The notes beneath the pieces are model-generated. The model saw nothing but the letters and a program-made list of their open reading frames with translations, did no database searches and was not told the DNA's origin. Of a stretch of DNA of 64,000 nucleotides, positions 49,451 through 62,303 are shown piece by piece. Positions within the stretch are counted from its first letter, which is position 1. Every line of letters starts with the position of its first letter. Origin of the DNA: Formicarius rufipectus (Eukaryota > Chordata > Aves > Passeriformes > Formicariidae); the NCBI GenBank assembly GCA_013399695.1, contig VXAU01000760.1:124001-188000 (forward strand). The letters are read 5' to 3'. Both the position numbers and the translations under genes were made by a program.

Positions 49451-52400
49451 TGGTGGGTTTTGTCAACCAACTTTGAGAGCTGTGCTACAAATTCTCTTCA
49501 TGACAGCTGTGTTTTCATTTCCATGATCTTCAAACACTGGAGTGATCACTTAGTGCCAGGTGAGCAAAGAGCCTACATTATCATGAAAAGCTAGACACCA
49601 TAACAGGTAGATCTGCGATTGAAGATGTTTCAATATTTTTCTTTAAAATGCTTTTTTTTAAACACAATTAGTGGGTTTCCAAACTAAGGAAAAGCCTCTT
49701 ATCTTCAATACATTCCCTGGGGTTCTGTCCACCCCTCCAGGGTGGGTGGGTGCTCTGCCTTTATTTCAGTTCTCTGGCAAAGCACACTCTACACTTTTTC
49801 CTAGAGATTCACTTCCAGTGTGTTTCCTGTCACTGCAGGAGTTTTAATGTCACAACTGTTGATCTCTGAAAAGTTGCATCTGCCCTATTCGAAGCAGAAA
49901 GAAATGAGGCAACACAGTACTAAATACCCATATAGTATTTTCATTCAAAAGCTTGAGGGGAAATTGGGCAGAATCAAAGCCCAGCAATTTCGACCAGGTT
50001 TCCTTTAGCTCATTTATGGTATTGTAATATTGTCTTGTTTCTGCTGCTTTTAGGAACAGTCTTCACAAAAGTGTTACTGTCCCCCCACAGTGGGATAGCA
50101 AATGGAAATTAAATATAAACCAGTGTGCTGAAAGATGCAGAATAGCAGAAAGTGGAAAACAATTATTCCTGTACCAAGCTCTCTGGTGAATGATGTACTA
50201 TGGACTATGAGTTTAACCTCAGAAAAAAAAAAAAAAGAGGGGCAGATTCCTGTTCCCAAAAACCTAAAAAATATGTTTTGAGACTGTTAAAGATCTGCTC
50301 AATTATTGGCAATTAAACCACCAGTCAGGTTGCTTCCTAAAATGCAGTTGACTTCAGACAGGAGGTAGTTCTCAAAACAGAAAAGCTTCTCTAAACCAAC
50401 CAGCTGAAAACCCCAGGAGAGAATCAGAGCCCTCTGCTTTCCCCAGCAAGCAGGGAAGGCTCGCTGTGTTTCCCGGGAAGGTAAGTCTGTAGCAAAGACA
50501 ACAGGCCAGAAATTAAAAGTCACATTGGCTCCTCTCACTAAGGACTATTTTTTTCCTGCCAAATTCCATATGGCCTTGCATGAGCATCCAGTTTAGGAGA
50601 CAATTACTCTGATTAGAAAATAGGATTTCACAGCATTCAGCCTCAAGTGTTTCACCAAGCTGAAAAGATATGCAGACACACTTAACTACCTCGGGCAACA
50701 ACATAAAGTTGAAGTTCTTTAAAAATTCATCTTAAAAAAAGAGATGTTCCTGAAAATTCAATTACTTTCTACATAGCATTTACTTTAAAATAATTTTTAA
50801 ATAAGAGCTTCTCTTTATTTATTTACCTAATATATTCTAAAAATATTTAATAAAGGTAGTCAGTGTATCAAAGATAGTGCATGTCACTTCTTTTCTAAGG
50901 CACTAAGGTGACCTAAGGCTTTGCTACCCTCAAAAGGCACATTCCTATCACCTCTTTAATGCTGAATAGTCATTCAGAACCTGTGTACAGGTCAGGTCAG
51001 CTTGCATTTCCTTCTGAAATAAAATCTTTTTCTTGTACAGAGAAGGGCAAGACCTTCTATTTTAGTAGCAGAGTGATCTTAGATCACTTCTGAGTCAACA
51101 TACATCAGAGGTGCTATTTGCAGTAGATGCTGAGTGATTTTAGAATGGTATCTGTGTGGGCTTTCTAGTAAGGTGCAATTACTGAGGAAAACTAAAACTG
51201 TATTGGCTTTTGTGCTGCCAGTGCTTTTAACAAGGAGAAATATGATTACTAAAGCAATTGATCATTTGAAGGAGGGTGGTCAAGTGCAGAAATGTTTCCT
51301 ATGAGAATAAAATTCCTAGTGTGCAGGAACTGTTTTAAAGGGCCAAGTATTTTCTGCAATAAATGTAAATCAATTTTTATTATTCTTATGCCTGTACCTA
51401 GCAGTTTGAGGCAATGCTTGGGTTGTCTTAGCTGTAAGATATTTACCAATATTTAAAAAAAAAAATAAATTTATGGAAAATCAGGGAGTCTTTATGCCAG
51501 TCTAGACTTGGCATTGCTGTGCATGCATTAGCCATACACCTTTCAAACAAGGTGATCATAATGAAATACTTATATTTGGCTATGGACTTGAATGGCACCA
51601 TTTTAGCAGAATACCCACTCTAAATAACCCCTTCAGGCATTTGAAAATTAGCTGAACTCCTGAGTACTATTGATTTTTGAGCTTAAAATTTACCTAAGTT
51701 CATCCTTGTTTATGTCCTTGTATCAGCATTAATTTTTGCTTTTCTTTGACTGCAAGACATCCTTAGGGAAAGCAGCCAGACCTGTTTGAGTCTGGTGTTT
51801 GAGATGTGCTCTCCTTCCCTCAGGAAGTTCTGTGTGTGCATTACAGCTGAGTACCCCTTCCCTGAGCACCCCAGGTGCTTCACCTGCTTCTCACTGGAAG
51901 CACAGTGCCATGTATGTTCCAAGACTGCCTTTCTTTTGCCTGACTGTATCAGACTGGTGGCTCATGGAAATGCTGCTCTTGTCTTAATGGAATCAGCTCT
52001 CTTTCCATTTGCCATTTTTCAGTGACATCTCACCAGTTTGCTGAAGTTCCTGAGCATGAACTGGCACTTGTATCATTACTGCTAAACACTATTTCTGTAA
52101 CACCAGTTCTCAAGGTCATCTTATTCTATGCTTGGGATATCCTCTTTCTGTATTGACTTCTAATGTAGCATTGCCTTCTGTTCTTTTCCCTGGCAGGAGT
52201 AACTAACACAGGCCTGGTTTTGTGCCAAGACCACAAATGGAAATATCAAATAACACTCCCAGGGCAGACTCACCCAGATCATTACGAGTTACTTCCCTGA
52301 GTACCATGAATTTCACATTTTCAGAGTAACCCCTTATTGCCCTCTCTGTAGGTAGTTCTGCATATCTGTGGTGACTGAAATACCTTAACTGATACAAGAA

Positions 52401-53931
52401 GCCATTCATTTTAGATCAATTTAACTAGATTCCAATTTCCATATACCTCTGTGGAGGATTACTTTGTTCACTTTTCTGCACTTACAACTACCAAAAAAAA
52501 AGAGAAATCTTTCCTTTTTTTTTTTTTTTCTTTAAAGTTTTCACTGCAAGATCTCCATGAGCTTCCCTGGGGCAATTACAACTCCATTGAGAAATTTCTT
52601 ATCACTGAGATGTAGCTGACAGCTGGTGGTTCCATTAACATTTCCTCTGCTCAGAAGTTAAAGCACTACAGGATATCCAGTTAGGTTTGAAGCTTTTCCC
52701 TATGATTTTTTCCCTCTGCATGTAAAAAGTTTCACATATTCTTAGACCACAGCCTTAAAAATGGAGGACTTTCCACAGAAGTTCTGACATACTTAATTCA
52801 TTGATTTAGTCCATGCAATGTTCAGAATCTGAGAAGCACATTCTCCTGGAGAGACATTAGAAGTGTCTGACCACCTCTGAACCTGGTTTCAGGTTCCTTC
52901 CTAAGGAAAGGAGCCATTTGTAATAACAGAGCTGGCAGAGCCTTCCTCACCAGGGGCACCCTCACCCCACTGCAGGGAGCAAGGCAGACCCAGAGATGGG
53001 GGCCAGGTTCAGCCACCATGTCAGATCCTCAGGTGAGGTCCCAGGATAAATGAGAGCTGGCCTTGGGTCCATAGTGATGTGGCCAGGCTGTCAAGCCAGA
53101 ACACCAAGTCCAGGGAGACCAGCACCTCAGTGGCACTATGGCTGGGCCAAGACTGCTGGGGCTGAGCCATAACACAGCTCTTGGCCCACGGGTGCAGATG
53201 GAAGTCCCAGGTGAGGCTCAGGGAGGTTCCTTAGGGCTTATTAGTGCCCTTGGGGGTCTGGTGCTGCAGGATGTTCCTGTTAATATTCAAGTGCAACAGA
53301 AAAAAAGCTTAACCTGTGCTGTTGTTTCACATTTTGTAGATGCCTATGTGTTTGTTTTGCATAATTAGGCACTGTTAGGGTTTGGGACTTTATGACTCGC
53401 TGGAGTATTCTGTATCACTACGTCAGGCACGACAGCTATTATTGTTCACTGTCTCCTCCCTTTTACATCTCTCCTGCATAATACAAATTTCTATCTCATT
53501 TGTTTGCTATGGTGTTGTGTTTTTTTTTAACCATCAACATGCTGCAGACAGAAAAGGCGTATATGAATTTACTCAGGCTTTGAGATGTGCTTTCAAATCT
53601 CTCAGTAAACTATGGTGCCTTAGAGCTCTGGACATTCATTTGAGTCTTCTCTTTGCTGTGGAGAGCCTTTAACTGAGTCAGACCTTCTGATTATAGTTTC
53701 CTTGAATCACTTATTTCACACACTTTGGTAGTCCTGTCAGCTGTGTGTTACTGGCTTGTAGATTGGCTGTCAGACCTAGAAATGTTTATTAACCTTCTTT
53801 TGCTTCTTTTATGACTGGTGGTGCTGGATGTGCAATGGATCATTTCTCCATAATGCAATGAGCTGAACTGTAACGAGCATTTCACAGTGTTGGTTAAAAA
53901 CATTAGTATTTTATGTATATGTGTATGTATG

Positions 53932-54023
53932 TGTATTCATATATGTATGTATATAACTATATTGTATTCTTATATATATGTCTATGACTATATTGTATTC
54001 ATATATGTATGTATATAAGTATA
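53932..54023. repeat. AT-rich tandem repeat, three ~31-bp units
   Basis: Units at 53932-53961, 53962-53992 and 53993-54023 each begin TGTATTC or TTGTATTC and end in ACTATA or AGTATA. Units one and three are nearly identical; unit two has several substitutions. Flanking sequence is related TATG microsatellite. Confidence 0.85.
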
Positions 54024-55184
54024 TTATATACATAGATATGTTAATTTAAAACCAGAGTAAATTTGTGTGTGTTATTAAAGGCAGAAACCTCTTTTTATTC
54101 AGTTAGTGGAGGCTGCTTGACCCTTTAAAAAGTAACAACTGCATTATATTCCAGGCAGCACACAGTGACTCTGATGGGCCCTGGAAATGGGATGCTGCTG
54201 ATGCTCACTCACTGATTTATGGGTAGTTAATTAGGGGACATCCAACCAAATCCACTCCTCTGTGAAATATTCAGTTTCAGGAATGTGAAACTGCTTAGAC
54301 AGCCTGAGCAGGCTGGGTATTTTAAGTTGTGCAGGATCGTCACAGAAACAAAGGGATCTGAGAAAGGGCCAGGCACACAGACACTGCTTGCCTTCTGAGA
54401 TGACATGGCATAACAGGTGATCTATTTCAGCATTAATTATATAATTTGAAATTGAAATAATAATGTTATCTCAGTTTTGTCCTCTATGCCAAGAAACAGA
54501 AATCAGAATTTCTTGCTAAGTCTTCTGCAAGGCTGAGATTTGCTTTTTTGCAAGTAAAAATGTTCCTTTTCAGAACGTTGAGGAGGATTAATCAGGAAAC
54601 AAGGGAACAGAACAGTTAATGTGATTGCTCTGTGTGTCTTCAGGTTTTGTGAGGTTTTTTTTTTTCCTACACAGGAAATTAAAGTCCTTTGAAATTAATT
54701 TTTTGATATTTTGATAAATAGAGAAAATGGTGTCCAAGAGAAAACATGCTGGAACTGTTACACAGTATCTGTTTTGCTAAAAAGTCCTTCATCAGAGTTC
54801 AAAGTAGAAATTCACATACAAAAGTGATTCCGTCTTGGAAATGTCTTATGGCCATTGATCTTTCACACGTGGAGAATGTCTGACTGTGCATCAGTTTATG
54901 GAGGAGCTGCAACACATGATATTCTGGCAAGGTACACTTTCCAGTAAATTCATGGTGTTGAAAGAAAATTGTAGTTTGTGAGGACAGTGCACTGCTCTTT
55001 CAAATGTTTTTGCACAGCACCTAGAGCTGCCTGGCTACTGCTTTTAGCATACAGGAAAGCAAGTGTACTTTTGGCAAAAGTACGGAGACATCCTGATTTC
55101 GATTGTAAAGTGGATTTTTATTATTTTAATTATTTATTCTAAATTGTTTCAGATTTTCAAATTAATACAAAGGATAAATGTTTA

Positions 55185-55248
55185 ATTAAAAAAAACCAAA
55201 CAACAAAACAAAAAAAACCCCAAACAAACAAACAAACAAACCTACAAA
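55185..55248. repeat. A-rich (CAAA)n simple repeat
   Basis: A runs broken by C, including about five tandem CAAA units. Low-complexity sequence, similar in type to that at 25085-25191. Confidence 0.85.
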
Positions 55249-56855
55249 AAAACCACTTGAGCAAAGCTGTGTATATGTTAACAAAAAGGAATGCCAAAAC
55301 CCTCAAACCATGAATAAGGCAGCAGAGTATCCTTTAGCCAGGTCTCCAGGCTGTGTGGATAGCACAGATGTGAGGATGCTGCAGGGGAAACAGGAGACAC
55401 CAATTACATTGCCCTGGGAACTTTATGTTCCAGCTATGACATAGGGGTGCTGCAGAGACACTGGCTGCACCACAGACATTTGATCCTGCACTTGGCTGCC
55501 AAGATGCTCATCTTCAGTCCAACCTCAGAGAAGTGTTGCCTTTCACTGAGTTACAATTCTCTTTCATTACAATGCCATCACTTTTACCATCATGAGATGG
55601 AATCATGTGTTGCCACACAGGTGTAGGAGACATGAATCAGATCATACCTCTTCTACACCAGCACCATCCTCATTCAAGGAAAAAAATCAGATTAAATCCT
55701 TTGTGCCAGCTTGCTGAACTAGAAATGTTTCAGATATATAAGACTTTGTTTTCTACTTTGGGCAGAGCAATATGATGTCTTAACTGGTGAATAAGGGACT
55801 CTAAAGATCAATAATTCATATATTACTAGCTTGTATACAAAAGTGCAAATTAGCAAATTAGTTTATGTTTAACAGAAGCATCTGAAAGAATTTTCTGATT
55901 TTGTTCAGTTGGAAAAATGTTACCCTCAAGTTTCTGCAATGGACAGGGAAGAGAAATCTATTATTGTAACAATGTACCATATATGATACTTGAAATTCTA
56001 ATGGAACGGTTTTAGTTGACAATTGCGGAGAAATTACTCAGTACTGTAGATCAAATCTAACTCAGTGTGGAACTAATGGGCTGAATTACCTGAAAATTGC
56101 CACTGAAATAGCAACTCAGCTGATGTGTGCACACACAGTAAAGTAGTCATAGTTGTCTTAGTGTTGTACAGGTCCTAGAGATTTTAGTAAAAATAGATGC
56201 TAAACATACTTTCAGAATGTTCCCATGAAGTCTCAGCTGCTTCTTGATAACAAAATGCTGCATCATTACCATTTGGATGAAAAGTCATCTGAGAATTTTG
56301 AAACATAGACCTGTGACTTGTAGCATCCTGTCTTTGGCCTCTGGACTAATGATTGTCCTACATTTGAAATGTTTGTGTGGATGTTCTGATTTTTTTTTAA
56401 TGTTTAATATAGTTTGAGGCAGTGGAAGAGAACAACATTTTCCAAGCTTTTTGAAAATAGGATTTGTTGAAAAAAGACCAAACTCCTTCACCTACTAAAT
56501 GCATATATATGTGTGCATACTGCTGAATTCCTTCGACTGATACTTAGAAAGAATGCCTCTGTTCATTTGCTTTCAAAGATTTCACTGACTGCCAGGGCCT
56601 AGAATTTTTCCTTTTATGCTATTACCTAGGAGAACAAAAAAAAAAAGAAAGGTGAGAGAAACTCCAGCTCTGTATGTGACTACTTCTTATGGCAAGCTCT
56701 GCAGATACTCAGATTGCACATCAGACAGCAGAGCTGAACAGTTTTGGGACTTCAGCATAATTAGTTATTTGCATCTCCTTATTGATATTTACTTTGTGTG
56801 GTAGCTTGGGTGGAGTTGACTAACATGTATGAGAAAGAAATGAACCTGTTAGAGC

Positions 56856-57297
56856 AAGGAGGAGAAGAAGGGCCATGAAAATGGCCAAAGCGCTGGAACA
56901 TCTCTCCTCTGGAGACAGACTGAGAGCTGGGATTGTTCAGTCTGGAGAACTCTCCAGGAAGAGCTTGCTGGGGCCTTTCAGTGCTCAAAGGGAGCTTATT
57001 AGAAAGACACATGGAAACATTTTAACAAGGTCTGTAGTGGCAGGACAGAGGGAACAGCTTTACACTGGAACAGATTTAGTTGGGTATAAGAAAGGAATCT
57101 TTTCCTGTAAGGATGGTGAAGCACTGTCACAGGTTGCTCAGGAAAGCTACGGATGCCCTATCCCTGGAACTGTTCAAGACCAGGTTGGATGAGCCTTTGA
57201 ACAAGCTAGTCTCATGGAAGGTTCCCTACCCCTGGCAGGAGGATGGACTAAGTGGTCTTTGAATATCCTTTCCAACTCTAACCATGCTATGATTCAG
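56856..57297 (+). mobile_element. CR1 LINE fragment, ~440 bp, sense
   Basis: The longest sense-strand CR1 copy in the window. Ordered CR1 blocks are GGAACATCTCTCCTCTGGAG, GAGAGCTGGGATTGTTCAGT, GGGGCCTTTCAGTGCTCAAA, AGGTTGCTCAGGAAAGCTAC, CTATCCCTGGAACTGTTCAA, CAGGTTGGATGAGCCTTTGA and the terminus CATGCTATGATTCAGTG. The copy is 5'-truncated and diverged. The 105-codon frame inside it is decayed element sequence. Confidence 0.92.
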
Positions 57298-58076
57298 TGA
57301 AAATATGAACTGCAAAGAGAGCTGAAATACATGTTTTTAATTATTGCTGCTTGTTTGGGTTGTCTCTGAAGCAGGTTGCAAACACCATAATTAATTGGAT
57401 TTAAAAAATTAAACGCTTCAGTTGGGCAGCACAGTGGTATGTATGGCACAAACAGGTGGCTGCCTAAGGCAGGGGATTGTTTAAATGTTGTGGACTGAGA
57501 GACATCTGCGTAATCAAAACCACAGATTAGTAAGGTCTGGCTGAAAGCGTGAGTCCTCTCAGCCGTAATTTCCTGTCATTAGTACTTCACAAAATTAGTG
57601 AGGTGTTTGAAGACAAGAAGTGGCACTGCAGATGTGTTATATTAGACTGCCGTGTATAGCCTGAACCTTGGAGATATTTGTTCTCTATCAGGGAGCTATG
57701 AAATCTGACCACACTCAGTGCAACAGCAGACAGCTTCATCCCTGTGGAGTCAGCCTGTAGTCTGTCACAGGGACAGGGACATTGGAGATCCAGACTGACA
57801 CCAATTAGCACTCCTTGTCAAGATATGAATGTACCCCATGCTTGGGGGGCTTTAGTAGCACTCGTATGACTTAATTGAGCCTGAACTCTTTTCATAAGAG
57901 GGCCAAAATCCAATTTTTAAAAGAAAATAACTTATTGATGCCAAGTTCACAAACAATGTCTGTTGGCGTTTTTTTGCCTTAGTGACCTTTGAGAACAATA
58001 TGCCATTGAAAATTTTATAACTCCCTTCACTTTTTAAATCATTATTGAATCTTGTTGGGTTTGTTCTTTTTTCCAG

Positions 58077-58262
58077 ACTGGAGCAAACGTATTGAGTACA
58101 AGCCTGGCTCTGGGAGCATCCCCTTGTTCCCCAGCATTCATCTGGAAACCTGTGATGGCCCAGTGTCCTCCATCCACACCACCATTGAGTTGCAGACCAA
58201 CTACATCGGCAAGGGCTGTGACCGTGAGACGTACTCCGAGAAATCCCTGCAGAAATTATGTG
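58077..58262 (+). CDS. CLSTN2: Calsyntenin-2 exon (linker to LNS domain)
   Basis: A 186-bp exon, phase 1 at both ends, preceded by a strong T tract and CCAG and followed by GTATGA, a weaker than consensus donor. It encodes about 62 residues: (D)WSKRIEYKPGSGS, PLFPSIHLETCDG, ELQTNYIGKGCDRETYSE and KSLQKLCG. The three cysteines (ETCDG, KGCDR, KLCG) and GKGCDRETYSEKSL are hallmarks of calsyntenins; the tail matches calsyntenin-2. The segment follows cadherin repeat 2 and enters the LNS region. The frame continues open for 90 codons into the intron, to a TGA at 58535-58537. Confidence 0.96.
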
Positions 58263-61011
58263 GTATGATCTGTTTTCAGTTGAGACAATGTTTTCTCCTG
58301 ATGAAACACCAATTGCCTGTGATCTGTGAGCATGCAGTGCTTGGATTTAGCTCCACAGGTTCATTTGGGATTGTTGCAGTGAATAGGGAGAGAGGGGTGG
58401 TGCTTGCCAGGGGATCCATTCCTTTCCATTTGTTTTCACTCCTTTTCAGACTTTCTCCCTTCTATTTCTCTTTTCTCTCCTTCCTCATTCCTCCTGTTTA
58501 TCTTTTAGTCTTCCCTCTCCTACAGATACTGGTGTGACAGTGTAGTGGGACTTCAGGCATAGATTTACCATCATTGAAAGCCCGCAGTATTTGAAGGGAA
58601 TTGAATCTCCATGTCGTATTTCAATCTTCCTGACTCAGCTTGCTTTTCTTCTGCTAAATACTGTGCTGGAGTACAAACAAACAGAAAGTAAAAGAATAGT
58701 TTGGGCAATTATTTGAGTAAAAAATAATTAAGAAATGTGAATTCCAGAGAAGAATTGTCCTGGTGGAGAAATGTTTCCTAGTTATTTTCTTCCCTTATTG
58801 TGGTTTTTGTTAACTTGGTGTAAAGGTAAATACTTGAAGATATTGCTGTACTTTTTCAGACTTTGAGAGTCGTCATAAGGCAAAGCAATGGGCATGTATT
58901 AAGCTGTTCAGCTTTTGGCTTTTGAGATCAGCTATCTCTCTTCCTCCTCTAAAATCCTGTTTTATTAGAGTCCTCATGTGAAGCCCTGATGGTGTGGAAC
59001 TTTGATTCTCTTCTCCTAAATGTGTCTTTCCCTGGCTTCTGTCTGATCTACAGTAGCAACTGTACATTTTTTTTCTCCGTTTAAATGAGTGGATTTTGAC
59101 TTGGGGTGCTGTGCTGTAGGACTTGCAGTTTCTTTCATACCACACAGATATGCTAAGGTCAATACAGTAACCTTTAAGAAGTAATTTTGTAAATGAGAAT
59201 TTTCAGCCAGTGTTACTAAATGATGCAAAACGGAGAGCCAAGTCCCAGGGAAAAATAATTTGTGGTTAAGATTGCAAATTATCAGTGGAGATGGGGAAAG
59301 TGAGGTAAAGGTGAGTGGGAGTAGTAGCATTGCCATAAAAGCTGAATGTTTTACATTTGAATATTAGTTAAGATTAGAAAAACAGTCACAATTATAATCC
59401 TGTATCTTTTTCCAGCTGACTGGGATCCTAGAAAAGCAGATGAGATCCCATCTGCCCGCATTATGCATCTTCATCCTGCTAATGACATTAAATCTGCGGG
59501 ACCAAGCAAGGCTTGATTTCATACAATACTAATATTTAAATAGAAATAAGTATGTTATACTTAAAACCAAATCCTTTTGCATCCTCTAAGAACCTGTGCT
59601 GGCAGCAAAAGGAGCATTGCTTTATCCTGTTACAGGCCTGAACTGTACGTGGCACAGTCGCCCAGAGCAGATCACTGCAAACAGGGCCTAAACCACCAAA
59701 TTATTATCTTGACGTAAAACCCCAGTAGCAGCTGTACCAACAATATTATCATTTTAAATGTAGGGCTGAAAGTAAGAATCTTTAGCTGGTCTAAAATCCC
59801 TTATCTGAAGAAGGTTGTGCAAAGTCTAAGGGGTTCAGTTTGCAGAATGTGGCTCGACTGCCTTACCCGCTACCCTTGAGTAGTAGAAAAGAGAATTGCA
59901 AGTCTTCTTCTTTTCTTCTGAACTAACCAGGTGTTTCCCAATACTAGTCCAACTATAATTCATAGTCTGCACCATGTGGAGGCCTAAGCTGGTGAAAGCA
60001 GAATGATTAACCCCATTTCAGCAGGTCTGTCCATGCCAGTATAGCAGTTGCAGCAGTCTCTGAGCAGGCGGCACATCCGTAAAGGAACAAAAGAGAAGGC
60101 ACTTGAGAAAATAGATAGTGTAAAAGTACATGCAAGTGGGGGGGAGAGGGAGGGAATTCTCACTGCTGAAAGAATGATTTCTGTCCAAGTTTTCCATATC
60201 TTCATAGAGAGCTGACATGGTAGAAACTTGTAATAGGACTTGGATAAAAAGGTTGTAAGTGACAATGTGCTTTTCATCAGAATTGCATTTAGACTGCCTT
60301 GCATTTTGGTATTTAGTATTTATTACCATCCTTAATGCAGAGAGAACACTTATAAAAGCAGGTTAAATTATTTCTGGAAGTGAGTTTTCTTCCAGAAATT
60401 ACCTTATAGTAACTAATGCCTGGATGATAAAATCCTTTGAAAAGAAAGGAAAGCCTGAATTTTTTCCTGCCAGGGAAGCACTGTGGCATTGCAGAGAGTG
60501 CAGAACCGAGGGATGACAGACAGACCTGTGCTGTGTAAAATGTGGGGCCCTGTCCGTGTGTTTAAAGGCCCGGTTTAGAAATCCTGTGCTCGTTTCTTCA
60601 TTTATCGCTTGGAAATCTGGAGAATGCAGATGCTGAGGACAGTGCATTAAAATTCATTGTTATGTGGTGGGTGATTTAAATCTGGTTTTCAATAGCCCAG
60701 TGATTTGCACTCACTTTGACGGTCAGGGTGGGCAGCTTAAATGATTAGATTATGCTTGAGTCATTTTAAAGTCACGAAGTTATTAGTGTTGGGCCTCAAA
60801 GCATTTCAGTGGTTTTTTTTCAACTTGTCATCTGACAGTAATAAAACATAAAGACTGTCTAAAAGACAATTTGGACTGCAAAAACATATCCAAAATAAAT
60901 CAGATTAAAACTGAAAATTGGTTAAGGAGACTAGAATCTGGTGGAAAGATGTGTATGGGGCTGTTTTCTTTCCCTCTGAAGGTAGATAAAATAATGGGAT
61001 TGCTAATTCTC

Positions 61012-61075
61012 ACATGTGGCAGATGGGAAACTGAAACATGGAAACACTTGAGTATCAGATTCAAGGCCGTGCTCC
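61012..61075 (-). repeat. Possible MIR SINE relic
   Basis: GGCAGATGGGAAACTGAAAC, ATGGAAACACTTGAGT and ATTCAAGGCC resemble the reverse complement of the MIR segments around 'acagatgaggaaactgaggcacagagaggttaagt' and 'cccaaggtc'. Diverged; low confidence. Confidence 0.3.
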
Positions 61076-61842
61076 AGGTTGGATCCTGCCCTCTCTCCTT
61101 TATCCTGGGTTGTGTACCTTTGCAGGAGGCTCAAAGGAAATTGTTGATCCGATCCAAAAGTGTCATTTGGGTTTGGTGTTATTGGCTCATTGGCTTCCAG
61201 CTGAGCCAGCAGACTGGTCCAATTCAGCAAGTAGCATCACTGTGTGCTTATCCTGGCACAAAGTTTGGAGCCCAGATATGCAGGACTGGGAGAGGAGGTG
61301 GGGCCAATTGCATAAATTGCTTCTGAAAACAAACACTTCAGTTTGCAAGGGTTACCTTGAGGGTCTCAGTCCAAAACAGTGCTTGGTCAGTGGCTCCTGC
61401 ATTATTCTGGAAGCGTTTTAGAAGGAAAGGGCCTCGGCCACTACGTTTTGGAAAAGCACTGATCCGGTGGCATGACAAGAGGGTCCTGGGAACACCTCCA
61501 GATACACCCTGTTTGCCTTGCTCCAGGTCTGTCTGTGTACATGGCTGAGCAGCCTGGGACTCTGGCTGGATTTATTGGGATGGAAAAAGCGTGATTTATT
61601 CTGGCTAAATCTCCCAGGCACGTAATCCAGTGGGGTTTTGCAGGGCAGGATTTACACACACTATCAGGATGAGATTCCAAACTAACCCGTAAATCTCCAT
61701 AAAAATATGGGCAAATAAGGTAGAACCTGTTGAGCTCTGTGCTGATTAACCAAATGCTCTTACACAAACCTGACCTTAAGCTGGGAAAATAAAGTAGTTT
61801 ACCTTGGTACCTTGACAAATCAGTTTAATGAGCAGTTTGGGA

Positions 61843-61957
61843 GTGTTCCAGGCCAGGTTGGACAGGGCTAGTGGGAGGTGTCCTCCCCATGGCAGAGGGG
61901 TTGGAACAAGAGGATCTTTAAGGACCCTTCCAACCCAAACCATTGTATGATTCTGTA
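61843..61957 (+). mobile_element. CR1 LINE 3' end, sense
   Basis: GTTCCAGGCCAGGTTGGACA, GGGCTAGTGGGAGGTGTCCT, CCCCATGGCAGAGGGGTTGG, AGGACCCTTCCAACCCAAAC and the end GTATGATTCTGT form a textbook CR1 3' terminus. Only the last ~115 bp are present. Confidence 0.93.
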
Positions 61958-62261
61958 AATATGAGAGAATTTAATTTTGGAGTTTCCCTTCAGATTCAGA
62001 AATATGTAAACGTCGCTTTATATTGCTGTCACTTCAAAATAGCCTCATTTTACAGTAAAAAAATTTGGAGGTATATTTAAAGATACTCAGTTTCTGAGTG
62101 ATGTGAATGTTTTCATATCATTACTGTAATACTTTTTTTAAAAAAATACATATGGTACATTTCCACACACTCTTGGCTTAAAATTTTTCACTCCTGCACA
62201 GAGTTGGGATCTTTTTTCTCTCCTTAGATGCTGAAGGAGAGAAGAATATCTTAGCAGGTGT

Positions 62262-62303
62262 TTTTGTTTTGTTTTGGTTTTTTTGTTTTTTTGTTTTTTT
62301 TAA
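62262..62303. repeat. T-rich simple repeat
   Basis: T runs interrupted by single G or GG, like the tract beside the assembly gap at 20529-20603. Low-complexity sequence. Confidence 0.85.

Larger units (their letters stand above)
46349..58076 (+). other. CLSTN2: CLSTN2 intron, 11.7 kb
   Basis: Donor GTAAGG; acceptor is a strong T tract ending TTTTTTCCAG. It contains T-rich tracts (46376-46413), a possible conserved stretch (49140-49450), an AT-rich tandem repeat (53932-54023), an A-rich simple repeat (55185-55248) and a CR1 copy (56856-57297). Elsewhere I see only unique AT-rich DNA with short chance frames. Confidence 0.9.

Noticed and set aside
60871..61326. 151-codon + frame
   Set aside because: Partly overlaps a possible MIR relic; no domain or splice support.
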